39,471 nt of DNA, taken from Acidobacteriota bacterium. Its GTDB lineage: Bacteria; Acidobacteriota; UBA6911; JACQTF01. Each line of letters opens with the position of its first letter. Position 1 is the first letter of the stretch. A model generated the notes under the pieces. That model saw only the letters and a program-made list of their open reading frames with translations. It was not told the DNA's origin and made no database searches. The DNA is taken from the NCBI GenBank assembly GCA_016210925.1, contig JACQTF010000085.1, positions 1 through 39,471 of the forward strand, in the 5' to 3' direction. Both the position numbers and the translations under genes were made by a program. This document shows positions 19,306-27,383 of this stretch, piece after piece.

Positions 19306-19992
19306 CTACTCCTCCTCTTCCTCCTCTTTCGCCTTGGCGGCCTCCCCTTCCTCGACCGGCTTACCTTTCTTGATGACTTCCGGTTCTGCGACCTCAGCGA
19401 CGGGCACTTCGGCCGGGGCAGCGACCTCCTCGGCCCTGGGCGGGACGACGGTCAGTATCACCGTGTCCGGATCTTCCAGCAGCTTGAGGTTCTTGTCGAG
19501 GTTCAGGTTGGACACCCGCAGGGAGTCAGCGATCTCCAACTCTGAGACGTCCACCTTGATGTGGTCCGGGATGTCCTTGGGCAAGCATTCCAGCTCGATC
19601 TCCCGGGTCACCAGATCCAGGATACCGCCCTGCAACTTGACTCCCTGGGGAACCCCCACGATCTCGATGGGCACTTTGACCTTGATAGCCACGTCCATGG
19701 CGATGGTGACCAGATCGGCGTGCAGCAGGTGCCCCCGGACAGGGTCCAGCTGGAAGTCCTTGATCATCACGTTCGTTTTCTTTTTCCCATCGATGGACAG
19801 GGTGAAGATGGTGTTGCGGCCGGTCTCGGAATGAAAGATGGCCAGCAGCTCGTCGGGATCCAGAGTGATGGGTGTCGCCGGCTTGCCTTCCCCGTAGACC
19901 ACCGCCGGGATCTTTCCCTGACGCCTCAGTTGTCTGGCGAAAGTGGTCCCCGTCTGCTCCCGCTGGGTGGCTTCCACGTAAAATTCTTGCAT
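19306..19992 (-). CDS. rplY: 50S ribosomal protein L25/Ctc, long form
   Basis: A 228-residue protein: an N-terminal L25 domain that binds 5S rRNA (FYVEATQREQTGTTFARQLRRQGKIPAVVYG), then the TL5/Ctc-type beta domain (ECLPKDIPDHIKVDVSELEIADSL), and a very acidic tail ending in six or more glutamates. AGGAG lies upstream of the ATG. It lies between prs and pth as in many bacteria. Confidence 0.94.
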   Translation of the reverse strand: MQEFYVEATQREQTGTTFARQLRRQGKIPAVVYGEGKPATPITLDPDELLAIFHSETGRNTIFTLSIDGKKKTNVMIKDFQLDPVRGHLLHADLVTIAMDVAIKVKVPIEIVGVPQGVKLQGGILDLVTREIELECLPKDIPDHIKVDVSELEIADSLRVSNLNLDKNLKLLEDPDTVILTVVPPRAEEVAAPAEVPVAEVAEPEVIKKGKPVEEGEAAKAKEEEEEE

Positions 19993-20062
19993 GAATTCTC
20001 TCCTGCGGTACCTTTCTCCATCCGGCAGGGGCTTGGTGCCGCCCGCTGGAAAATCATCTGCA

Positions 20063-20986
20063 TCAAACGAAGAGCTTGCTGACGGAGGTCTCCTCGTGAA
20101 TGGACTGGATCGCCTCCCCCAGGAGCCAGGCGATGCTCAAGACTTTGAGTTTGGGCGACTGCTTTCCGTTGAGGGGAATGCTATTGGTGACGATCACCTG
20201 TTCGAACCCGGCCCCGTTGATCCGATCCAGGGCCGATCCGGACAACACGGCATGGGTGGCGGCAGCGTAAACCTTTCGAGCACCTTGCTTGAGCAAGGCC
20301 TCGGCAGCTTGAATCAGAGTTCCTGCCGTATCGATCATGTCGTCGATGATGAGGGCCGTCTTTCCTTCGACTTCGCCGATGACGTGCATCACCTCTGCCA
20401 CGTTGGCCTGAACGCGACGCTTGTCCATGATGACCAGGCTGGCATCCAGGCGCTTGGCGTAGGCCCTGGCCCTTTCCACGCCCCCCGCGTCGGGGGCCAC
20501 CACGGTGAGATCGGGCAGGTTCAGTTTGGACACATACTCCAGGATCACAGGGGCGGCGAAAAGATGGTCCACGGGAATGTCGAAGAAGCCTTGAATCTGG
20601 CCCGCATGGAGGTCCATGGTCAACAGGCGGGTGGCACCCGCCGCCTGGATCAGGTCAGCCACCAGCCTGGAAGAGATCGGGACCCGTGGCTTGTCCTTTC
20701 GATCCTGCCGGGCATATCCGTAGTACGGGATCACCGGCGTGATGCGCCGGGCCGACGACCGTTTGAAGGCGTCGATCATCAGCAGCAGTTCCACGAGGTT
20801 CTCGTTCACGGGGTGACACGTGGGCTGAACTATGAACACATCCTGGCCGCGGACGTTTTCCTGAATCTGAAAATAAATCTCACCGTCGCTGAATCGATCT
20901 ACTTCCGACTCCCCCAGGCTCACGTGCAGGTGGTCACAGATCTCCTGTGCCAGGGGGCGATTGGCGCTTCCCGAAAAGACCTTCAA
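20063..20986 (-). CDS. prs: Ribose-phosphate pyrophosphokinase
   Basis: A 307-residue class I PRPP synthetase (ribose 5-phosphate plus ATP to PRPP). Seen are the N-terminal KVFSGSANRPLA, RFSDGEIYFQI, the ATP-flexible loop YYGYARQDRKDKPR, the DLHAGQIQGFFDIPVDHL segment and the PRPP loop IIDDMIDTAGTL. The only usual start codon in frame is a TTG at 20986, poorly placed for the ribosome; GGAGG lies eight bases before an in-frame CTG at 20998, which would add LLDQ, a sensible family N terminus. It is downstream of tRNA-Gln and ispE and upstream of rplY. Confidence 0.95.
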   Translation of the reverse strand: MKVFSGSANRPLAQEICDHLHVSLGESEVDRFSDGEIYFQIQENVRGQDVFIVQPTCHPVNENLVELLLMIDAFKRSSARRITPVIPYYGYARQDRKDKPRVPISSRLVADLIQAAGATRLLTMDLHAGQIQGFFDIPVDHLFAAPVILEYVSKLNLPDLTVVAPDAGGVERARAYAKRLDASLVIMDKRRVQANVAEVMHVIGEVEGKTALIIDDMIDTAGTLIQAAEALLKQGARKVYAAATHAVLSGSALDRINGAGFEQVIVTNSIPLNGKQSPKLKVLSIAWLLGEAIQSIHEETSVSKLFV

Positions 20987-21042
20987 TTGATCCAGCAGGG
21001 CCTTTCCCTCCAGAGGTCAAAATGCAGCTTCAGTTCATGGAG

Positions 21043-21114
21043 CTGGGGCGGGAGGATTCGAACCTCCGAATGCGGGTTCCAAAGACCCGTGCCTTACCGC
21101 TTGGCGACGCCCCA
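21043..21114 (-). tRNA. tRNA-Gln (anticodon UUG)
   Basis: A complete 72-base cloverleaf on the minus strand. The acceptor stem TGGGGCG pairs with CGCCCCA, the D arm is GCC...GGC, the anticodon stem is CGGGT/ACCCG with loop CTTTGGA giving anticodon TTG, and the T arm is GGAGG-TTCGAAT-CCTCC. The discriminator is G and CCA is not encoded. It lies between ispE and prs, a widely conserved place for tRNA-Gln. Confidence 0.96.
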
Positions 21115-21157
21115 TCAAGACCATCCGGCGCCTCTCCTGGACGAGGGGCGCAACCTC

Positions 21158-22084
21158 CTATGATAGTTCAAACCGCCTACCTTGAGGAGCGGTGAAGAGC
21201 GAAGCCCGGTACTCCTCCGCTCCCACCGGGTCGGCGACGCAGCAGGCCCAGCCGGGCCGCCTCACGGAATCGACCGCCCGACGAGCTGCCTCAGGGCTCT
21301 CGAACCACCCGAAGATCGTTGATCCGCTTCCGGACAGCAGGGCGGCACGAGCCTGCCCGTGCAAGAGCTGTTCTTTGATTTTTTCCAGGAGCGGATAGAG
21401 ACGAAAGAGGGGAGGTTCGAAATCATTAAACAAGCACTCGGCCACCCCCGACGCGCTCCGGATCGCGTCGCACAAACCCCTAATTTTACTCTCCCCCTCC
21501 AGGCTTGTCAATCGCGACTCCACGAGTTGATAAGCGCTTGCCGTGGGAACAGAGAAGCCGGGATGAACCAGGGCGAAGTGCGCCGCCGGCGCGTCCGGAA
21601 GGGGTTCCAAGATCTCGCCCCGCCCTCTGCCCAGGGCCGTTCCGCCCACCAGAAAGAAGGGGACATCGGATCCCAAGGCGCCGCCCAAGGAAGCCAGTTC
21701 CCGGGGAAGCAGCTTCAGGTTCCACAGCCGGTTCAGGGCCAGCAAGGTGACCGCCGCGTTGCTGGAGCCACCTCCCAGGCCCGCCCCCACGGGGATGCTC
21801 TTGCGCACGGAGAAGTGCGCCCCCTGGCGCACGGAACGCTGCTGCTGCAGCAGGTGGGCCGCCCGGAGGATCAGGTTATTGTGATCGGAAGGAAGAGTGG
21901 GGTCATTCGAAGCCAGCGAAAGGCCTGAGGGGCGATTCTCCACCTCAATCTCGTCGTACCAACGGATGGTCTGAAAGACAGTGCGAAGCTCGTGAAAGCC
22001 GTCCTGACGCCTGCCGAGGATCGACAGCCCCAGGTTGACCTTGGCATAGGAGCGCAGCACAAGCGACTGCATACGATCGCCCAT
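21158..22084 (-). CDS. ispE: 4-diphosphocytidyl-2-C-methyl-D-erythritol kinase
   Basis: A 308-residue GHMP kinase that phosphorylates CDP-ME, the MEP step between IspD and IspF. AYKVN-type start is seen as SYAKVNLGLSILGRR, the ATP loop as PVGAGLGGGSSNAA, and the third motif as LLSGSGSTIFGWF. Two starts are possible, ATG at 22084 or at 22072; neither has a strong ribosome site. It follows the TPR gene by 43 bases and precedes tRNA-Gln and prs. Confidence 0.93.
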   Translation of the reverse strand: MGDRMQSLVLRSYAKVNLGLSILGRRQDGFHELRTVFQTIRWYDEIEVENRPSGLSLASNDPTLPSDHNNLILRAAHLLQQQRSVRQGAHFSVRKSIPVGAGLGGGSSNAAVTLLALNRLWNLKLLPRELASLGGALGSDVPFFLVGGTALGRGRGEILEPLPDAPAAHFALVHPGFSVPTASAYQLVESRLTSLEGESKIRGLCDAIRSASGVAECLFNDFEPPLFRLYPLLEKIKEQLLHGQARAALLSGSGSTIFGWFESPEAARRAVDSVRRPGWACCVADPVGAEEYRASLFTAPQGRRFELS

Positions 22085-22089
22085 CGATG

Positions 22090-22114
22090 GACCAATGACG
22101 ACTGACCAATGACG
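22090..22114. repeat. Two-copy direct repeat before ispE
   Basis: GACCAATGACG occurs at 22090-22100 and 22104-22114 (period 14). It lies in the 43-base gap between the TPR gene and ispE. No function can be assigned. Confidence 0.5.
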
Positions 22115-22127
22115 GGGTTTCGGGGGA

Positions 22128-24065
22128 TTACGGCTTCTTCTTGTCCAGCAGCTTCCGGACGTGGCTGACCTTGTCCCGGATCTTTGCCAGCTCTTCGTCT
22201 TCCGCGGCGTAAGCGATCGACTTGAGCCACGCCTCGTGAGCTTCCTTGTACTGACCTCTTTTGAAATACAGTTCCCCGAGATGGTCGTGAATGGTGGGGT
22301 CGTCCTTGGCGCGCTGGGCTGCCTTGATCAAGTTTTCCTCGGCCCGATCAAACTCGTTCAGCTTGAAGTAAGCCCAGCCCAGGCTGTCCAGAAAAGCTCC
22401 ATTGTGGGGTTCCAGGTCCACGGCCTGCTGGATGTGCCGCAGGGCATCCTGCAGGTTGGTTCCCTGCTCGGTCCACATGTAGCCAAGATAGTTCAAGGCG
22501 TTGGCATTCTCGGGGCTGCGGCGGATGATCCCTGCAAAGACCTCTTCGGCCTTCCGATAGTTCTTCTGTCGCTCGAAGGCGGCCCCCAGTTGATATTGGA
22601 GGGCTTCGTTGTTCGGATTCAGCTCGACTGCCCTGCGCAACACTTTCTCGGCCTCGTCGTACCGCTTGACCTGAAAAAAGAGCTGGCTCCAACCGAGGTA
22701 GGCTTCCACATCACCGGGGTGCTGCTTGATCCATTGTTCCAGGAGCTGGATGCCGGGCTTGAGCTGTCCGTTGGCCGCCAGCACCTGGGCGTGGGTGATG
22801 AGGATGGCCCGCTCCTGGGGAAACTTCCGGAGGGCTTCCCCGCTCAAAGCCAGGGCTTTTTCGTTTTGCTTGGCCTGGCGGTAGGCGTTGATCAGGTACC
22901 AGTACCCGCGGAAGTTGTCCGCGGGGAGCAACTCCCTGGTCTTCTCGAAAGCGCGAATGGCTTCGTGGTGACTTCCCAGCTCCTGGTGGAGGAACCCCAT
23001 CTGGGTGAGGAGGAGGATGCGGTTGCGCTGGGCCAGGTTGGCATCGGCGAGGTTGTCCAGGCTGTCCAGGAGGGACTGAAACGTGGAGAGGGCTTGTTCG
23101 ATCTCGCCGATCTCCTGAAGGGTGCGGCCCTTCTCCCAGCCGACGGCCAGATCGTCCGGCTCCAGCTTCAGCGCCCGGTCGAAGCTCTCTATCGCCCGGG
23201 CATAATCCCTTTCTGACCGGTAGGCCTTGCCCAGCTCAAACCAGGCCCGGTCATCCCGCGGGTTCTCCTCCACCACTTTCGCCAGAAGATCGATGGCTTC
23301 CTTACCGCGTTTCATCTGGCTGTAAGTGGCGGCCAGTTCCCGGGCCACTTCGATATTCCGGGGCGCAGCCTCATGTGCCTTCTGGAATGTGGAAAGGGCC
23401 TCGTCCCATCGCTCGGCGCGGCGCTCCATCTCTCCTCGGAACAAGAGGTAGCGCAGGTTGTCCGGTTGGAGCTGCAGAGCCTTCTGGATCTGATCGAGAG
23501 CTTTCTCCCAATCTCCGGCATCGCGGAATGCCTGGGCCGCCAGCTCGTAAGCTTCTTCGTTGTCGGGCTGAAGCTGGGTCAGTTGCTGAAAAGCTTGGAC
23601 GGCCTTGTCCGTCCGGCGGGCGTCCAGGTAGAGCCGTCCTAGGGCGTGAAGGGCGAGAGCATCGGAGGGGTCGATCCGAACCACTTCTTCGTATTCGTGG
23701 ATGGCTTGCTGGATGAGGTTTTGATTTTCCGAGCTGCGCAACCGGAAATAGATGTTGGCCAGCAGAAAGTGAGCGGACTTGTTATTCGGATCGAGCTCGA
23801 TGGCCTTCCGAGATTCCTTGATGGCCTCCTGCAGGTTGCCGCTCCGTTCCAGGGCGCCGGCCATCTCGGAGTGCAGTTGGGCACTCTGGGGATCCGACTC
23901 GATGGCGAGGCGGAACTCGGAGAGGGACTTGGAAAACTCTCCCTGGGCAGCGTGCAGCTTGGCCAGCGCGAAGTGATAGTACGCATCGGGCTTTCCCCGT
24001 GGAACGTCCGCGCCCGGGGAAGTCGAGAGCGCCAGGGAAAATACAACCAATGGCCACATTTTCAC
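22128..24065 (-). CDS. Exported TPR-repeat protein, 645 residues
   Basis: A signal peptide (about residues 1-18) is followed by an almost continuous array of roughly 15 tetratricopeptide repeats from residue 27 to 620. Clear units include ALHALGRLYLDARRTDKAVQAF, AWFELGKAYRSERDYARAIESF and LGWAYFKLNEFDRAEENLIKAA. No enzyme domain or lipobox is seen, so it is probably a periplasmic scaffold. The start is probably GTG at 24065 (AAAGG about eight bases upstream), with an ATG two codons later as alternative. A good promoter lies just before it. The partner is unknown. Confidence 0.88.
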   Translation of the reverse strand: MKMWPLVVFSLALSTSPGADVPRGKPDAYYHFALAKLHAAQGEFSKSLSEFRLAIESDPQSAQLHSEMAGALERSGNLQEAIKESRKAIELDPNNKSAHFLLANIYFRLRSSENQNLIQQAIHEYEEVVRIDPSDALALHALGRLYLDARRTDKAVQAFQQLTQLQPDNEEAYELAAQAFRDAGDWEKALDQIQKALQLQPDNLRYLLFRGEMERRAERWDEALSTFQKAHEAAPRNIEVARELAATYSQMKRGKEAIDLLAKVVEENPRDDRAWFELGKAYRSERDYARAIESFDRALKLEPDDLAVGWEKGRTLQEIGEIEQALSTFQSLLDSLDNLADANLAQRNRILLLTQMGFLHQELGSHHEAIRAFEKTRELLPADNFRGYWYLINAYRQAKQNEKALALSGEALRKFPQERAILITHAQVLAANGQLKPGIQLLEQWIKQHPGDVEAYLGWSQLFFQVKRYDEAEKVLRRAVELNPNNEALQYQLGAAFERQKNYRKAEEVFAGIIRRSPENANALNYLGYMWTEQGTNLQDALRHIQQAVDLEPHNGAFLDSLGWAYFKLNEFDRAEENLIKAAQRAKDDPTIHDHLGELYFKRGQYKEAHEAWLKSIAYAAEDEELAKIRDKVSHVRKLLDKKKP

Positions 24066-24088
24066 GGAAATACCTTTCAGCGCTGAAA

Positions 24089-24117
24089 ATTATGTCACAC
24101 GGGTCCGGACAAGTCAA
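24089..24117 (-). promoter_or_regulatory. Sigma-70-type promoter of the TPR gene
   Basis: On the minus strand TTGACT (24117-24112) and CATAAT (24094-24089) are spaced by exactly 17 bases. The predicted start near 24082 leaves a leader of about 17 bases to the GTG. ispE, tRNA-Gln and prs downstream may be read from it. Confidence 0.65.
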
Positions 24118-24152
24118 AGCGGGAACGGGCTTTCTGTCGTGAGCCGCACGCA

Positions 24153-24611
24153 TTAAGAATCGGTGCACCGGATCCTGCGGCCGTCTCCTCCCAAGTCCTC
24201 TAAGAATATCTTCAGCGGATGTTCGGGTAGAAACAGCAGCTTTTCGGCCCACTCGATGATGACGATCGCGTCCTCGGAGAACAGATCCTCCAGGCCGATG
24301 CTTTCCAGGTCGCGCAAACCCTCCACGCGATAAAGATCCACGTGAAAAATATTGCAGCGCCCCTGGTATTCATGGATCAAGGTGAAGGTAGGAGAGGTGA
24401 CGTCGTCGGTGGTCTGGACCTCCAGGCCCAGAGCGAGTCCCTTGGTAAGGGTGGTCTTACCGCTTCCGAGGGGCCCATAGAGCAGCAGAGTGCGCGGCGG
24501 TTCCAGCCGGGCCCCGATCCGACGGCCCACCTCCAGGGTTTCTTCTTCGGAGTGGGTTTCGAAGACTTCTTCCATGAGGGGCTTGCGATGCGCTTCTTCC
24601 CGCTCGGGCAA
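24153..24611 (-). CDS. tsaE: tRNA threonylcarbamoyladenosine biosynthesis ATPase TsaE
   Basis: A 152-residue P-loop protein that works with TsaD and TsaB in t6A37 synthesis. Walker A is YGPLGSGKTTL; the family motifs DDVTSPTFTLIHEYQG, NIFHVDLYRVE and IVIIEWAEKL follow. The longer start is TTG at 24611, preceded by CGGAG; an ATG at 24575 would give the more usual 140-residue protein beginning MEEVFETHS. It lies 50 to 86 bases after nnr, a gene pair found together in many genomes. Confidence 0.93.
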   Translation of the reverse strand: MPEREEAHRKPLMEEVFETHSEEETLEVGRRIGARLEPPRTLLLYGPLGSGKTTLTKGLALGLEVQTTDDVTSPTFTLIHEYQGRCNIFHVDLYRVEGLRDLESIGLEDLFSEDAIVIIEWAEKLLFLPEHPLKIFLEDLGGDGRRIRCTDS

Positions 24612-24661
24612 GCATCTCCGGGATCATACCGAATCGGGGCTAGCCCACGGGCGAACATAGG

Positions 24662-26260
24662 CTAGTTCCTGGACCTCGCGGGATTCCCGAGGACTTGCTG
24701 AAAAGCGTCGGCCAGGGAATCCAACAGGTCCCCGGCTACCAGCGATTCTTCGCCGCGGCGCGCTGCGGCCAGATCCCCGGCCAGACCGTGCGCGTACACC
24801 GCAGCCGAAAGAGCTGCGGCGTACTCTTTCGGGTGGCCTTCCGGTTGGCGTTTCACCAGGAACGACGCGACCACGCCGGTCAGGACATCTCCCACGCCGG
24901 CGGTGGCCATTCCCGGATTCCCAGTGGGACAGACGTAGACCTGACCGCCCGGGTCTGCCACCAGGGTCCGGTGCCCCTTCAGGATGACGTAAATGCCCTG
25001 TTCCCGAGCCAGAGTGCGGGACAGGGAGACGCGATTTTTCAGGACTTCCGAGGTGGAAAGGTTCATCAGGCGCCCCATTTCACCCGGATGGGGGGTGATG
25101 ACCAGCGGCAGGCCCTTATGATTCTGAAGCAGCTGCCTTTCTCCGCGAAAACCGTTGAGCCCGTCGGCGTCCAACACGAGCGGAACGGGAGAAAACTTGA
25201 CCAGTTGTCGCACAAAAGTCACCGTGCTGGGATGCGTGCTGAGTCCCGGTCCCAAGGCCAGGACGTCGGAATCTTCCAACAGCCGCAGGACGCGGTCCAG
25301 CGCCGCCTCCGAGATGGTTCCCTCTCCGGTCTCCTCCAATCCTTCGGTCATGAGCTCATAAAACTGGCTGGCGACCACGGGTTGAGACCCTCGGGGCGTC
25401 GCGATGGTCACGAGACCTGCCCCGGACCGAAGGGCGCCAAAACCCACCATGGCCGCCGCCCCGGTCTTTCCTCGGGAACCCGCGACTACCAGGATTCGGC
25501 CATAGTCCCCCTTGTGGGAGGTGGGGCGCCGAGGAGGAATGGTGCCGCGCACGTCCTCCGGCGTGATCAGGTTCAGAAAATACCGTTCGTCCTGCAAGAG
25601 GCTGTCGGGGGATCCGATGGGGCGAATGAAAAGCTTGCCCACCGCCTCCGCCGCATCTCCCAGCAGGTGGCTCACTTTCGGAGCGGTGAAGGTCACGGTG
25701 ACGTCGGCCACGACGCTGGGATGCTCCCGGCTCTCGGAGTCGCAAAACAGCCCGGAAGGGATGTCGATGGAGACATTTTCTCCCCGAGATTCGTTGAGCC
25801 CCTGTATCACTTCCGCGTACAGCCCCTCGACGGGTTTGGTGATCCCGGTGCCCAGGAGGCCGTCAATCTTGATGTCGTATTGGTCCAGCTGTTGGGCCGC
25901 CCGGCGCCACTCTTCGGTGGTAGTAACCTCCCGGAGCTGGATCTCCTCGATTTTTTCCAGAATCTTCAGGTTCGTGAGGGCATCCCCCTGGTACTGATCT
26001 CGGGCTGCCAGCAGGTACACCTCGGGGGCGATCCCTTTCATGGTCAGCTGCCGGGAGACTACCATCGCGTCGCCCCCGTTGTTGCCCTTGCCGCAGAAGA
26101 TGCCGATCTTTTTCGTGGGAAGATCCGGGTAGACCTCCTGGAGGACGGAAACGACCTGGATGCCCGCGTTCTCCATCAAGATCAGCCTCGGGATGCCGAT
26201 TTTCTCGCAAGTGACGTGGTCGATCTCATTCACCTCCGAGGCCTTCAGGATCTTGATCAT
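24662..26260 (-). CDS. nnr: Bifunctional NAD(P)HX epimerase / dehydratase
   Basis: A 532-residue fusion that repairs hydrated NAD(P)H. The N-terminal YjeF epimerase domain (residues 1 to about 215) has MENAG, GIFCGKGNNGGDAMV and the SIDIPSGL motif. The C-terminal ribokinase-like dehydratase domain (about 230-520) has LVVAGSRGKTGAA, LALGPGLS, VLDADGLN, ITPHPGEMGRL and the catalytic loop NPGMATAGVGDVLTG. The ATG at 26260 directly follows the promoter without a ribosome site. The relic integron cassette ends about 90 bases upstream. Confidence 0.95.
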   Translation of the reverse strand: MIKILKASEVNEIDHVTCEKIGIPRLILMENAGIQVVSVLQEVYPDLPTKKIGIFCGKGNNGGDAMVVSRQLTMKGIAPEVYLLAARDQYQGDALTNLKILEKIEEIQLREVTTTEEWRRAAQQLDQYDIKIDGLLGTGITKPVEGLYAEVIQGLNESRGENVSIDIPSGLFCDSESREHPSVVADVTVTFTAPKVSHLLGDAAEAVGKLFIRPIGSPDSLLQDERYFLNLITPEDVRGTIPPRRPTSHKGDYGRILVVAGSRGKTGAAAMVGFGALRSGAGLVTIATPRGSQPVVASQFYELMTEGLEETGEGTISEAALDRVLRLLEDSDVLALGPGLSTHPSTVTFVRQLVKFSPVPLVLDADGLNGFRGERQLLQNHKGLPLVITPHPGEMGRLMNLSTSEVLKNRVSLSRTLAREQGIYVILKGHRTLVADPGGQVYVCPTGNPGMATAGVGDVLTGVVASFLVKRQPEGHPKEYAAALSAAVYAHGLAGDLAAARRGEESLVAGDLLDSLADAFQQVLGNPARSRN

Positions 26261-26266
26261 GGCCCC

Positions 26267-26295
26267 AGATTTGCACAGTTTGCCAGGTGTGTCAA
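26267..26295 (-). promoter_or_regulatory. Candidate leaderless promoter of nnr-tsaE
   Basis: A consensus TTGACA (26295-26290, minus strand) is 17 bases from AAATCT (26272-26267), a poor -10. The start of transcription would coincide with the nnr ATG. The perfect -35 is the main support. Confidence 0.4.
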
Positions 26296-26349
26296 ACGAA
26301 GGGGGGTGGCCGGGCCCCGACCCTCCCGACCCTAAAGTTTTTGCGCTCG

Positions 26350-26428
26350 GCCTAACGGACGGCGGATGGTAATCCGCAGGCCGATAGGGCGGCCCGAAGC
26401 GCGTCGGCTGGATCGCGCGATGTTAGGC
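26350..26428 (-). repeat. attC-like integron recombination site
   Basis: Read on the minus strand, the site starts with GCCTAAC (26428-26422) and ends 79 bases later with the complementary GTTAGGC (26356-26350), the two outer core boxes (RYYYAAC and GTTRRRY) of integron attC sites. The TAA in the first box is the stop codon of the GNAT gene, as is common for cassettes. Inside are a perfect GCGGAT-GGTA-ATCCGC hairpin and further G+C-rich pairing; clean inner L boxes are not evident. Length is within the usual attC range. Confidence 0.65.
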
Positions 26429-26884
26429 ACCGTGTTCGGACCTGAGCTCCCATTCCCAAACCTCACCGTCCTCCGGGTGAACAACGCTACCCCTTAGCGC
26501 GAAGCCCAGTTTCTCGAGGATTCGGGTCGATGCGTTTCGTTCGGGTAGTGTCTGCGCTGTGACCGTGATGCCAGGTTCGGCCGCTTTGGCCAAGGCCAGG
26601 AGTTCGCGCGCCATCGAAGTCGCGATTCCGCAACCTTCGAATTCAGCGAAGGTGAAATACGCGATCTCTACTTCCCCCGAGGCAGGCGGCGCCTTGAAGC
26701 CACAACTCCCAACGACGCACTCGCCAGTCAGCGCAAGGTACACCAGCCAAGGCGAAACGAACCCGACCCTTTCGTACAGCAAGGCCGTCGCCGCGCACAC
26801 TTCCTTCACAAGTTCGTTCAGCTGCAAGCTGGATTCGCTTGGTGCGCCCGAACGACCGATTGGCAGAAGCCGTAGTTGCTGCAT
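26423..26884 (-). CDS. GNAT-family N-acetyltransferase carried in an integron-type cassette
   Basis: A 153-residue acetyl-CoA-dependent acetyltransferase of the RimJ/RimL-like group. The acetyl-CoA segment is EIAYFTFAEFEGCGIATSMARELL, and LPERNASTRILEKLGF is the C-terminal motif. The ATG at 26884 lies 11 bases after a GTTAGGC core, and the TAA stop lies inside the following attC, so gene and site form one cassette. An open frame extends 17 codons farther upstream across the core site but the cassette boundary argues against it. GNAT genes are common cassette cargo; the substrate (small molecule, antibiotic or protein) is unknown. Confidence 0.85.
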   Translation of the reverse strand: MQQLRLLPIGRSGAPSESSLQLNELVKEVCAATALLYERVGFVSPWLVYLALTGECVVGSCGFKAPPASGEVEIAYFTFAEFEGCGIATSMARELLALAKAAEPGITVTAQTLPERNASTRILEKLGFALRGSVVHPEDGEVWEWELRSEHGA

Positions 26885-26895
26885 TGTCGTCGTGT

Positions 26896-26902
26896 GCCTA
26901 AC
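26896..26902 (-). repeat. GTTAGGC core site at the start of the GNAT cassette
   Basis: GTTAGGC on the minus strand, identical to the R' box of the downstream attC, lies 11 bases before the GNAT ATG. It marks the presumed insertion boundary. I see no matching RYYYAAC box within the 100 bases upstream, so it would be an attI-like junction or a truncated attC. Confidence 0.55.
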
Positions 26903-26953
26903 AATGAGTGATTGCGAACCCCAGCTTCCGCACACTGCAGCCGTCGTAGTCTA

Positions 26954-26976
26954 TTGCCGCCCGCCACGGGCGGCAA
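26954..26976. repeat. Perfect 9-bp hairpin between integrase relic and cassette
   Basis: TTGCCGCCC and GGGCGGCAA pair perfectly around a five-base loop. No U-run follows on either strand. It lies in the 167-base stretch between the integrase fragment and the cassette boundary. Confidence 0.6.
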
Positions 26977-27068
26977 CGCGTCGATATGTGCCATGCCCGT
27001 CATATGATACTACGATTTGGTCTGGCGCAAGGGCCGCCAGGAACGCCGCCCCGGGCGCAGTCTAAGGC

Positions 27069-27383
27069 CTACAGCACCGCCGTCGCTTGTTTCTGCGTGG
27101 ACGCGCTGACGTGTGCACCCACAGCCAGGCGTGACAGGAACTGCGCCACCTCCGGAGCGCCCCTGGTCGCCGGATGGCGCTTGCCGTGAAACAGGATGAA
27201 CCGGCGGGTCCACCCCACACAGGCCTCCTCGGTGCGGCGACTGTAGTGGCGGACACGAAGAGCGTGGCGTACTTGATCCAGGAGCTTGGGTTTCCGCTCA
27301 GCCTCGCCCTCTTCGTGGGCCGTCAGTGCATCGGTATCGAGTGGCATCTTCTTCCACACGTGAGGGTGAACGCCGTGCTCCAT
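27069..27383 (-). pseudogene. Integron-integrase-type tyrosine recombinase, N-terminal fragment
   Basis: A 104-residue frame holding only the SAM-like DNA-binding N-terminal domain: KLLDQVRHALRVRHYSRRTE, then GWTRRFILFHGKRHP, APEVAQFLSRLAV and VSASTQKQATAVL, where it meets TAG at 27071-27069. The RHYSRRTE / FILFHGKRHP / SASTQ pattern is that of IntI-like recombinases. The catalytic domain with R-H-R-Y is absent and the sequence after the stop is unrelated. It runs in the same direction as the GNAT cassette, the arrangement of so-called reverse integrases. The fragment cannot be active. Confidence 0.7.

Noticed and set aside
27004-27030. TTGCGC/TATCAT pair on the minus strand as a cassette promoter (Pc)
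   Set aside because: Spacing is only 15 bases; kept as a note because it lies where Pc would be expected.
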